A stretch of 64,000 nt of DNA, from NCBI GenBank assembly GCA_003242885.1, contig QKMZ01000006.1, positions 868,001-932,000 of the forward strand, read 5' to 3'. Of the stretch, positions 29,909 through 39,286 are shown piece after piece; the first letter of the stretch is position 1, and every line of letters starts with the position of its first letter. The notes beneath the pieces are model-generated. The model saw only the letters and a list, made by a program, of their open reading frames with translations, did no database searches and had not been told where the DNA came from. Source of the DNA: Candidatus Melainabacteria bacterium (GTDB lineage: Bacteria > Cyanobacteriota > Vampirovibrionia > Obscuribacterales > Obscuribacteraceae). Both the position numbers and the translations under genes were made by a program.

Positions 29909-30388
29909 ATGTCAAATACCTCCACGTTCTCACTCTCACAGGCTCAGGCATTGCTTCCTCGCTTGCGAGAGCAACTTTCCAAAGCCAATGACGAGCTCGA
30001 CTCCATTAGCATTAAGATTGCGGCTGCCTCTCAAGAGTGCGAAGAAGCCGAATTAGCTCTCATGGCGGTTAAAACGGATAACGGAGCGGTTGCCGACCTG
30101 TCTGCCTTGCGAGAGGCCAGACAGCGTTATGAATCTTCAATCGATAGCCTCACGTCGGCTAAACGAGAGTACCTTGAGTGTTTCGAGCGATGGATGGTCG
30201 AAATTACGGAATGTGGCGTTATTCTTCGCGATATCCGCTCAGGTTTACTCGATTTTCCAGCCAAGAAGGGCGCCGTCGACTACTTCCTTTGCTGGCGTTT
30301 AGGCGAGCGAGATATTGACTATTGGCATCTAGAAAATGACGGATTTCAGGGGCGTCGCCCGCTTGCCGTTTTAGATGAATACTTCTAA
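29909..30388 (+). CDS. DUF2203 family protein
   Basis: FSLSQAQALLPRLREQL and GVILRDIRSGLLDFPAKKGAVDYFLCWRLGERDIDYWHLENDGFQGRRPL. Confidence 0.9.
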   Translation: MSNTSTFSLSQAQALLPRLREQLSKANDELDSISIKIAAASQECEEAELALMAVKTDNGAVADLSALREARQRYESSIDSLTSAKREYLECFERWMVEITECGVILRDIRSGLLDFPAKKGAVDYFLCWRLGERDIDYWHLENDGFQGRRPLAVLDEYF

Positions 30389-30485
30389 TTCGCAATAGCA
30401 TATGATTTGTATGTCTGATGCGTGACCCGGGTCCATTGGTTGTGGTATCTCCGGGCATAAATAAATACGCTTTGAGATATTCACG

Positions 30486-33400
30486 ATGCCTCCTGACGAA
30501 GAGCCGGAAACACGCGAACCAAAAGACAGAGACCCTAAGGCAAATGACGGCAGTCAAAAGAAATCTGCGCGTCAAATGACTTTTCATCTGTTTGGTGCCG
30601 ATAAGTCGGGTTCAGAAGTTGTTGTTGAGCGCGATAGCGACACAACAGAAAAGAATTTGGGAACCAGCAAGGCATCAGCGTCGTCGCCTTCTTCTTCTTC
30701 TTCTTCTTCTTCTTCTTCGCACAAACGAAAGTTGATTTCAATCGACGAACTCAAACAGCTTGCAGAAAGTGGTGGTACCGACGCTCGCTTTGCTCAAGAC
30801 CTTCTAGCAAATGTCATCCAGTGGCAGAAAATGCCTGAAGGTGAAGACAAGAATGTATACGCAAAAAAACAGCAAATCACAGCAATGGGAATGCTCGGTC
30901 GCGCGATTTTAGAGTTAGAACCGCAAGAAGACCCACTCGAGCAACGGCAAGAACATTCGCAAGAACAATTGCAAGAAAGCTTGCAGCAGCAACCTACTAG
31001 CAAAGCGCAGCAGCAAACTGAGAGGAAACATCAGCAAGAATCGGCGGAAAAACCTTCATCAGCTGTGAATCCGAACATAGTTGAGACAAAAGCCGTATTT
31101 CTTGAGACCGCAGACTTGCGCGCTCTTCGTGAAGAAGATCTTGCTCTCGGACGAAAAGGCGGTCCGGCAGAACACTTCCTTGCATTGCTGGATAATTTCA
31201 GAAAGATTTTGAAACCCGGACAAGAGCAAGATGCCGCAGTTAGGCGCGTCAAGCGAATGGCAATTTCACTTCTATCCGGGCGATTGAAAGAGCTGCAGAA
31301 CAAGAAAGTCACCGCAGGTGATACTGAAACTATTCATCCGTATGCGGCTGGATCCGACGAAGATAAACAGTTCATACTTGCTCTCAAGGAAAAGGTGCGT
31401 GGTGAAACACATCAGCACAAAATCCCAGCTCAATTTTATGAACGGCGCCAAACTGTTCAAGAATGGGCTAAAGAATTAGAGTCACATATTGAAAAATTGA
31501 ATGAGCTCAATCGATCTGCTGATGTTACTGAGCACCAAGAGCAGCCCGTCGGTCTCAATGCTGCTATGAGTCGTGCCAATTCAAAGAAGAAGGCGGTTTT
31601 ACATAGCGAAACCGAGATTCGAAAAGCATTGGCAATGATGCCGGAAAGAGAAATCAAAGATCTGCAAAGCAAAGACGAGTATAAGCAAATCGTCAGTGAC
31701 CTACTGTACAGCGCCAATATTTCTTCTGCAACAAGGCAAGCTGCGCAGATTTTCTTGACTCCAGGCTGGCAAAAGTCTCCGGAGTCGGTTCGACAATTAG
31801 CTTCAATTGCACTTAAAGACAATAGTTTTGAACTGCTCAAATCTACTTGCAGATATTGCACTGCTGACGTACGCCAAGCATTTCGCCAAACCGCTGAGGC
31901 AGCAGAAGCTCATAAAGTCTTTTCGATGTATGGCAAGCACCTCAACGAAGTTCTCCAGTACGGTCAAGAATCACTGACTACCCAGCTTGGCACAGCTGAA
32001 GGATTTGCTTACGGCTGGTTTGGTCTGGCTAATAAAGAAGAGATCAAGAAATTCGTTGATAAGGCTTCTTCGGAAGATCGGCATCGCTATCTGCTGGGCG
32101 AAAAACTCGCTGAGCGCGCCAACCTTGACGCGGAAGAGAAGCAAGCCGTCAGCTTCTACAAGGAAGTAGATGCGGCTCTGCGTGCGGCGACCAATCCAGT
32201 TATCAATTCGAAGCAATACGATTTGCTGCGCAATAAGTTGGTTGGTGGCGAGGAGATTTATGCTGCCCTCAGAGAGCTGCATAAAGACGAATACTTTGGC
32301 CTGGTTCGCTCGAATGATATGAAGGGCATGAGACGTGCCGTAGAACTGCTGTCACTTAAGGACTGGACAAGTTTGCGCGATAATCCAGGGAGATTTGCCG
32401 ATCTCGATATGCGACTCAGAAAGTTCCTCAATAAACAGGAACACCATGAAATCATGGGTATGCTCAGGGCGAAGGTTGGTGAAAAGGGCAAGGATAATCT
32501 TACCTTTGAAGAATCGCAAAAGCGAGGCAGAGTGCCGATCGAGATTTCTCTGCTCGGTTCTGATCCGGAAAAGTGGAATTTCGTTTGGACCACACAAAAC
32601 ACGAATCAATTCGAGAAGCTTCAGACAATCTTGCAGATGTCGCAATTAGAACTGAATTCATATTTAAAAGACAAAGGCAATCCGAAGTATTTGGATACCC
32701 TCGTAGACGCCCAGCTGGATGGTGACTGCAAGTTGGTTGCTGAACGCACCTTAAAACTTGCATTGCAAACAGGAAAGTTGGAGTTAGACGAAATCAGCAG
32801 TGCGCTCATTTCAAAACTCTCCGGCGAGCCAATGTCAGAGCAAATGAAGAACTTTCAGTTGATTTTGACGCGACCGGGCGTAATGGCTCGACTCCGGTCT
32901 CCTCAAGACGCTGAGACTAAAACCTTGCGCACCGCCCTAGATCTGATGGTTAAGGATTTCGTGGAAGCAATGAAACGCCTTGATCTGTACGTCGGCAAAG
33001 TTAATAATCTCACCCCTGCCGATTATTCGAAGAGGATTTTCGAGAGTGGAGTGATACCGATTGATTTGCGCCTTCTCCTGTCCGGTGATTGCAGTCTATC
33101 GTTAAGTGAATTGATGAGACTCACTCCTGAAGAAAGAAATATTCTCACCGCAGATTCCCAAGCCGGCGGCAATGCGTTTTTGCAAAAGAAGGTGTTTACC
33201 ACCGACGAGCAACAGAAGTTCGCTGTCCATCTATTCTCTTCTTCGAGGAAGGAGCCTTCCGAGATCGATCGTATGCGCGCTGCCATAATCGGTTTTTCCG
33301 AGGACAAAGGCAAGCTCATTTTGCGTCTTTCATCAATGAGTCCTTCTGAGCTCACCAAGACAACCAAAGCCTACTATGAAGAGTACAGGTCTTCGCTAGC

Positions 33401-34796
33401 GCATGATTTATTTGTTGCAGCGGTCGGTCGGCATCGCGCACAAGTGGAAGAAGTCTTTGCTCAAGAGCTACCCGGTACGATGGTCCCTTCCGGTGCGCTG
33501 AAAGCAGCTGCGGCACTTCGTGAGTTTTGCAAATCACAGCGAACAGTTTTGGCTGAGCTGCCTGATGAAGAGCAGGAATTTTTTGAAGAATTGGCTTTCA
33601 ATTATGCAATGTGCCGAGAGAGCAATCTGCTTTCTGTAAAGTCTGGATTCTCCAGCTTAACTGCGGTCGCTCCATTGCGTGAAGCGATCACACTCTTGTC
33701 AGCTAGTCTGGCTGGGCAGAACAATCTTACGGGTTCCGCTGGTCGTTCTCCTCGGCCTTCGGCACCAGTGAAAAACACAAGACTGTCACTCGTAAAATCG
33801 ATAATGGGCGAAGATTTTGACCACTCACTCTTCGTCGATATAGCGGCACAAAGTCCTAGTCCACTCGATCTTTTAGCGCTCAATGACATAATCTCATGCA
33901 ATTTACTTTGTTTGAAAATTCAAGAACACGCATGTAATCAATTTGATGAGGGTAGGCTAAAACGTTTTTTGCAGATGATGGACGTATTACAAAAGCGGAT
34001 AGCCCACATTCCCGCGAGACTATCATTATGGAATGAGTTTAAGTTGTTGTTTTTAGGGGACGGAACTACACCGGCTTTAAGTTCGGCTGTCAGTGCATCA
34101 GATCGACTCTGGCTTGCTGAGCAGGTTTTATGCGATTGCGCATTTCCGAATAACGTGAAGCCGGGAATTGGCAACGATACAAATACAATGGCCATTGCCT
34201 GCAATCTTCTTTGCGACAACAAACCTGCTACGTATGTTTCTCTAATCGCGAAGTCAGCGATTGACGACCACTTTGAGACAACCGACGGCACAGTGGTAAA
34301 ACCAAGCGATTATGGTGTTTTCTGTGACGATCTTGACGTAATTGAATTGAGAGCAAGAGCTTGCGCCAGTGATTATAGCGATCTGGTTGGAACCACCGAT
34401 AGACCGCTGCGAAATTTAGCCGGGAAAATTGCCCAGACTGTATTGGCAAACATATATTGGAAGCGGCACGCAGTCTCGATATCTGTAATTGAGGAAAACG
34501 GTGTTTGGAGATTATCGCGTGACGATGAACAATATCCTTCCACCCAGTTCAATGCCGGCGAAGTTTTATTTATGTCCACTGAAAGTGGGCACGAGCTGCA
34601 TATTTTGCGGGGCAGCGAGAAGAAGATTCTGCATGAGTACATGAATGACAGAACACCGCTTTTAGTACCCAGTCGCAGCCCGAGAGTCGAGCCGGATTTT
34701 CTTCCGGAAATCTACAATCAAGTTGCTTTAAACCAGAGAGCCGAACATCAATTGCTGAATGCCATAGACAATTCGGAGGCGACTCGTGCTTTTTAG
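30486..34796 (+). CDS. Large hypothetical protein (1436 aa), Ser- and Gln-rich N-terminus, possible annexin-like segment
   Basis: Continuous ORF. The segment MSPSELTKTTKAYYEEYRSSLAHDLFVAAVGRHRAQVEEVF resembles an annexin repeat. Full family not recognised. Confidence 0.85.
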   Translation: MPPDEEPETREPKDRDPKANDGSQKKSARQMTFHLFGADKSGSEVVVERDSDTTEKNLGTSKASASSPSSSSSSSSSSHKRKLISIDELKQLAESGGTDARFAQDLLANVIQWQKMPEGEDKNVYAKKQQITAMGMLGRAILELEPQEDPLEQRQEHSQEQLQESLQQQPTSKAQQQTERKHQQESAEKPSSAVNPNIVETKAVFLETADLRALREEDLALGRKGGPAEHFLALLDNFRKILKPGQEQDAAVRRVKRMAISLLSGRLKELQNKKVTAGDTETIHPYAAGSDEDKQFILALKEKVRGETHQHKIPAQFYERRQTVQEWAKELESHIEKLNELNRSADVTEHQEQPVGLNAAMSRANSKKKAVLHSETEIRKALAMMPEREIKDLQSKDEYKQIVSDLLYSANISSATRQAAQIFLTPGWQKSPESVRQLASIALKDNSFELLKSTCRYCTADVRQAFRQTAEAAEAHKVFSMYGKHLNEVLQYGQESLTTQLGTAEGFAYGWFGLANKEEIKKFVDKASSEDRHRYLLGEKLAERANLDAEEKQAVSFYKEVDAALRAATNPVINSKQYDLLRNKLVGGEEIYAALRELHKDEYFGLVRSNDMKGMRRAVELLSLKDWTSLRDNPGRFADLDMRLRKFLNKQEHHEIMGMLRAKVGEKGKDNLTFEESQKRGRVPIEISLLGSDPEKWNFVWTTQNTNQFEKLQTILQMSQLELNSYLKDKGNPKYLDTLVDAQLDGDCKLVAERTLKLALQTGKLELDEISSALISKLSGEPMSEQMKNFQLILTRPGVMARLRSPQDAETKTLRTALDLMVKDFVEAMKRLDLYVGKVNNLTPADYSKRIFESGVIPIDLRLLLSGDCSLSLSELMRLTPEERNILTADSQAGGNAFLQKKVFTTDEQQKFAVHLFSSSRKEPSEIDRMRAAIIGFSEDKGKLILRLSSMSPSELTKTTKAYYEEYRSSLAHDLFVAAVGRHRAQVEEVFAQELPGTMVPSGALKAAAALREFCKSQRTVLAELPDEEQEFFEELAFNYAMCRESNLLSVKSGFSSLTAVAPLREAITLLSASLAGQNNLTGSAGRSPRPSAPVKNTRLSLVKSIMGEDFDHSLFVDIAAQSPSPLDLLALNDIISCNLLCLKIQEHACNQFDEGRLKRFLQMMDVLQKRIAHIPARLSLWNEFKLLFLGDGTTPALSSAVSASDRLWLAEQVLCDCAFPNNVKPGIGNDTNTMAIACNLLCDNKPATYVSLIAKSAIDDHFETTDGTVVKPSDYGVFCDDLDVIELRARACASDYSDLVGTTDRPLRNLAGKIAQTVLANIYWKRHAVSISVIEENGVWRLSRDDEQYPSTQFNAGEVLFMSTESGHELHILRGSEKKILHEYMNDRTPLLVPSRSPRVEPDFLPEIYNQVALNQRAEHQLLNAIDNSEATRAF
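30689..30718 (+). repeat. Trinucleotide microsatellite (TTC)10 inside the 1436-aa ORF
   Basis: 30 nt of perfect TTC repeat encoding part of a poly-Ser run. Confidence 0.95.
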
Positions 34797-35373
34797 AACA
34801 AACGGCGCCCTGGAAAGAATGCATGTTTTTGGCGGCTGGCGTCCGGTTTTTATCATCAATGACTCCAGGCGGATGAACAGCGTCTGGGGCACTGAGACAT
34901 CATTTTTGCTTCCGCATGAAGAGCATGATGATGTTTTTATGGGAGTTTACTTTTCGGGCGATTGCAGCGACGAAAGTTTGGGCTCGTTGCGTCGAACAGA
35001 AATTTATGACCGTGCCATGTATTTGCGCGGTGACGGCAAAGAGCTGAAGCGGACTCTTGTATTAGCCGGACGCCAGCTGATCGCGCACTCTCAGATTCAG
35101 TGTAATTCACTTTCAACTGCTGATTTCAACGGACGAAGAGCGGTCTTCGTTGAACAAGAATGGCTGTCGACTGGACAGACTTCATATCAGATTTTTGTCG
35201 ACACCTTAGGCGATGGACGTGTCATCTACAACCTCATGTATGTGGCGCCTAAGAACGTTTACTCTAAGTTTTTCGAACAAGCCAAAGCTTCTTTCGAGAC
35301 ATCTTTGTGGCGTACTGATTTCAATTCACGCGACGCATTGCGCTTGCTTCAGGATGGTTCGACAGAAGATTGA
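34786..35373 (+). CDS. Hypothetical protein
   Basis: 195-aa ORF. GTG start overlaps the stop of the 1436-aa gene, suggesting translational coupling. Confidence 0.7.
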   Translation: MLFRTNGALERMHVFGGWRPVFIINDSRRMNSVWGTETSFLLPHEEHDDVFMGVYFSGDCSDESLGSLRRTEIYDRAMYLRGDGKELKRTLVLAGRQLIAHSQIQCNSLSTADFNGRRAVFVEQEWLSTGQTSYQIFVDTLGDGRVIYNLMYVAPKNVYSKFFEQAKASFETSLWRTDFNSRDALRLLQDGSTED

Positions 35374-36689
35374 ACTTGAACTTCCATAGACGGCATCAAA
35401 TGCGCACTCCGGTAATACCAGACAAGGATGCCCATGAGGCAGCAGTTCAGAATGAAAAATCCTACTCCAAGAATTTCATGACCAAATGGAATGAATGCAG
35501 GAATTTCAGTCAATAAATAAATGCAAAAGCTAATCAGAGGATAGAGCACCACGATGCGGCTCCAAACAATTGCAGCCGTCGGCAACCCTGTGGTCTCGAA
35601 AAAGCTTCTCATTGGAACCACCGCGACTGCGGCGGCGAATATCACGAGGTCATAAATATGCGTATGCGGGCTGCTTAGAATGCACATCATGAGCGTCATG
35701 GCTATGGCGATGCGAATCTTTGTTTGCGATTCTTTTGATTCTTTTGATTCGTTAGCGACAAATTTGAGCCAGAAGACGAGCATTGCCAAAAACGTAATCG
35801 CAAAAACGATTGTGGAAATGTTCAGCGCCAAGTCGAGATCCATCAATATACTGAGCGGACCTCTGATTGAAACCATCCAGGTTGGGAAAACAGCCGGGTC
35901 TGTTTTCTCTGTTTGATGCAAAAGGGCCGGATAATCCATTAGCGTTTTTACGCCGAAAATGAGCGCTGAAAGTGCAACGAGCAACGCACCACTTACAGCC
36001 GCAGACGTGAGTACTTTCCAGCGTCGCATTGCAATAACTGGTATTGTCAGAAAAACTGCATATTGTGGCTTGATTGACATGAGCGCAAGGCCGACACCGC
36101 AAGCTACGTCGCTACCACGAAACCAACTGTAAAGCATGAATGCTGCCGCCGCAAGAATGAAGGCGCTGTTTTGCCCGTCATCCATAAGGTGTTCATATGG
36201 ATAACTGCCAGCCACTCCTAGTAAAAAGAGCACGCTAAACAGAGTTGTGTATCCATTTTGCTTGAGTATCTTCCACAACCAAAAACCACTTAGAGACAGT
36301 CCGGCAACACACCAGACGATGTAAGAGACAAGAATCGGCATGGTGGAAAACGGCGCCAGCATGGCAAAAAACCATGGTACGGATTGTCCAAGAGGAATAT
36401 GGTCGACGCTGATTTTGGCACCAAGACTTTCAGTAAGTGTCTTGTTGTAAGCAGCTAGTTGAGTCGCAAATTGATAAATCTGAGAGCGCGCATCAGATAG
36501 AACAATCTTTCCGGCCGAGTAGAAAGCCACATAGTCAATGAATGAAAACGAATTCTGCCCATCTTTGCGAAAGAAGTGAATATTCAGCAAGACCTTGAAA
36601 ACAATGCGGTAGACAAAACCGATCGCAATGCAGGCAACAAGCGACAAATAACCGAAGCAGAGTCGGTTTCGCATCGGTTTACTTAACAT
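35349..36689 (-). CDS. Glycosyltransferase 87 family (DUF2029) membrane protein
   Basis: Multi-TM. DYVAFYSAGKIVLSDARSQIYQFATQ, GLALMSIKPQYAVFLTIPVI and LSSPHTHIYDLVIF. Confidence 0.82.
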   Translation of the reverse strand: MLSKPMRNRLCFGYLSLVACIAIGFVYRIVFKVLLNIHFFRKDGQNSFSFIDYVAFYSAGKIVLSDARSQIYQFATQLAAYNKTLTESLGAKISVDHIPLGQSVPWFFAMLAPFSTMPILVSYIVWCVAGLSLSGFWLWKILKQNGYTTLFSVLFLLGVAGSYPYEHLMDDGQNSAFILAAAAFMLYSWFRGSDVACGVGLALMSIKPQYAVFLTIPVIAMRRWKVLTSAAVSGALLVALSALIFGVKTLMDYPALLHQTEKTDPAVFPTWMVSIRGPLSILMDLDLALNISTIVFAITFLAMLVFWLKFVANESKESKESQTKIRIAIAMTLMMCILSSPHTHIYDLVIFAAAVAVVPMRSFFETTGLPTAAIVWSRIVVLYPLISFCIYLLTEIPAFIPFGHEILGVGFFILNCCLMGILVWYYRSAHLMPSMEVQVQSSVEPS

Positions 36690-36854
36690 CGCACCGCCCT
36701 TTTAGCCATTTATCAGTCTGCCGGTCGCTGGTTCGACACTTGGCTTGCCCCGTCACTGCTATTATTTAGAGGATTAGACAGCAGTTGTCTATCAGGCTTG
36801 GCAACCCGGTCGCTATTTAAAATACTGGCCGCCGAATCCCCTATTGCGGTTTTT

Positions 36855-39284
36855 ATGAAAGCAAACAAGTACGTCTATAGCGGCATCTTTTTGGCATCCC
36901 TTGCCACACTGATGTACGAGTTGTTGCTCACTCGAATCTTCAGCGTCACCACGTGGTATCACTTCGCCTTCCTCGCAATTTCAATGGCGATGTTCGGCAC
37001 CACAATGGGCGCCATTATCGTTTATCTTGCTCCCAACAAATTCACACCTGAGAACACGAGCAAGTATCAAGCGCAATCGATTCTCGCATTCGCCATAAGC
37101 TGTATCCTCGCGATCGTCATCCATATTTCCGTTCCAGCTTTCCTGCCGCTCGATCCTTCTATAGTCATCGTAGCTTCGCTGTTCATCGCTGTTCCATTTC
37201 TTCTTGTGGCTTTCACCCTCAGCAGCATTTGTATTTCGCTCACCCTGACGAGATACCCAGAGCAAACTCACAAGCTTTACGCAGCAGACTTTATTGGTGC
37301 GGCTGTGGGATGCGTGCTCCTAGTTGTTAGTTTGAATGTAATTGACGGTATCACCGCTGTTTATCTAATTGGCTTTGTGGCCGCTTTGTCTGCAATCTGT
37401 TTTTCGCTCAATGCCGAGAATCAGAAACTCAAATTGATTGCAGCAGCCGTTGCTCTTGCAACTGCCGGATATGTTGGTGTCAATGCATATCTTGCCAATC
37501 AAGAGAAGCCGGTTATCAGTTTGACCTGGTCAAAAGGCGAAAAGGAAAAACTCGTACATTTTGAAAAGTGGAATACGTTTTCACGTATTCGAGTTTTCGG
37601 AGAGCCTGATGCTTATCGACGCCCTCTAGAGTTTGGTTACAGCAAACTTCTGCCCGATGTGAAAATCCGTCAACTCTGGCTAGATATGGACGGTTGCGCT
37701 GCTGCGATTCTTTATAAATTCAACGGTAATCTCAAAGAATTCGAATTCTTCAAATATGATATTTCCAACTTCGCTTATGAATTGATTCATGATGGTAATG
37801 CACTGGTCATCGGTGTAGGCGGCGGAAAAGATATTCTTGCTGCTCTGGCGCTGGGACAGAAGACAGTTACCGGCGTCGAAATCAATAACAACACCGTTGC
37901 CACTATTACAGGCAGATACGGCGATTATATCGGGCACTTGGACAAAATGCCTGGTGTGAAACTCGTATGCGATGAAGCGCGCAGTTACATTACACGCTCG
38001 AAAGAAAAATACGATTCAATACAAGCGACTCTAGTTGATACTTGGGCGGCAAGTTCAAGTGGTGCCTATGCACTCACCGAAAGCTCGCTATACACGGTTG
38101 ATGCTTGGGAAACATTCATAAATCACCTCAGCGATCGTGGGATTCTGACAATGACTCGCTGGTACAGCCATTATGTACCGTCTGAGATTTACCGCCTTGT
38201 CGGTGTCGGCAATGCAGCTCTGAAAGTGGTCGGTATAGAGAATCCGAGAGCTCACATTGTGCTCGTTCGCTTGATGAACTCAGAACTTGGTGACTCTCTT
38301 CATGCCGAAGATGGTTTGGGCACCATCTTGGTCAGTCGTAGTCCGTTTACTGACGAGCAGCTCGCTTTGGTTGAAGCGCGCTGTAAGGAGCTTGGATTTG
38401 AGGTTGCTCTAACACCCAAGTTTGCTATCGATCCCAATCTTGCACTTGCTGCGGAAGGTAAAACTGGTGAGATTGAAAAGACCGTTCCGTATAACTTGAA
38501 GCCATCGACCGATGATTGTCCGTTCTTCTTCCAAACGCTCAATCCTTCGCAAGTCTTCAACAAAACTATCTATGCAGGCGGCAGAACAGCTAACAATATC
38601 AATTCTGCTGTTGCGCTTTTGCTCGTTTTGGTAACTGTCACATTCTTTACTTTCTACTGCTTCCGCCTCCCGATTTTGAGAACCAAAGACAAATCGCAGC
38701 TCAAAGGTTCGCTGCCGATATTCGCTTATTTCTTCTCGATTGGTATCGGCTTTATGCTAATCGAATTGTCGCAAGTTCAGCGCTTTTCGATTACTCTGGG
38801 ACATCCGATTTATGCACTGGCGGTTGTTCTTTTCACCCTTTTTCTTGCCACTGGTTTGGGAAGTGTATCTTTCGGCAAACTGTGTGAACTGACAAAGAAC
38901 CGTTTGCATTTACTTCTTGCTTCTGTTCTCGTTGTTACGGCAATTTTTGGTTTGGCGACTCCCGCACTTGTTCATGCGCTTGCACCAGAGTCAACTCCCG
39001 TGCGAATTGCAGCCAGTATCGCCAGCCTCTTTCCAGTTGGTTTCGTGCTCGGATTGGGTTTTCCGGCCGGGATGCGTTTAGGTTTCAAGCACAGCCAAGT
39101 TTTGACACCATGGCTGTGGGGCATCAACGGAGCCGCGTCTGTTCTTGGCTCGGTACTATCGGTGGTGATTTCGATGTTCCTTGGAATATCTGTAAGTTAC
39201 TGGTGCGGATTCATTTTCTATGCAATCGCGCTTTACTGCTGCATGCAATTGGAAAAGAGAGAGTCTGCTGAGTCTGCCGCCTAA
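36855..39284 (+). CDS. Membrane-embedded spermidine-synthase-like protein
   Basis: TM - methyltransferase fold (NALVIGVGGGKDILAALALGQKTVTGVEINNNTV) - TM architecture. Confidence 0.8.
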   Translation: MKANKYVYSGIFLASLATLMYELLLTRIFSVTTWYHFAFLAISMAMFGTTMGAIIVYLAPNKFTPENTSKYQAQSILAFAISCILAIVIHISVPAFLPLDPSIVIVASLFIAVPFLLVAFTLSSICISLTLTRYPEQTHKLYAADFIGAAVGCVLLVVSLNVIDGITAVYLIGFVAALSAICFSLNAENQKLKLIAAAVALATAGYVGVNAYLANQEKPVISLTWSKGEKEKLVHFEKWNTFSRIRVFGEPDAYRRPLEFGYSKLLPDVKIRQLWLDMDGCAAAILYKFNGNLKEFEFFKYDISNFAYELIHDGNALVIGVGGGKDILAALALGQKTVTGVEINNNTVATITGRYGDYIGHLDKMPGVKLVCDEARSYITRSKEKYDSIQATLVDTWAASSSGAYALTESSLYTVDAWETFINHLSDRGILTMTRWYSHYVPSEIYRLVGVGNAALKVVGIENPRAHIVLVRLMNSELGDSLHAEDGLGTILVSRSPFTDEQLALVEARCKELGFEVALTPKFAIDPNLALAAEGKTGEIEKTVPYNLKPSTDDCPFFFQTLNPSQVFNKTIYAGGRTANNINSAVALLLVLVTVTFFTFYCFRLPILRTKDKSQLKGSLPIFAYFFSIGIGFMLIELSQVQRFSITLGHPIYALAVVLFTLFLATGLGSVSFGKLCELTKNRLHLLLASVLVVTAIFGLATPALVHALAPESTPVRIAASIASLFPVGFVLGLGFPAGMRLGFKHSQVLTPWLWGINGAASVLGSVLSVVISMFLGISVSYWCGFIFYAIALYCCMQLEKRESAESAA

Positions 39285-39286
39285 TT

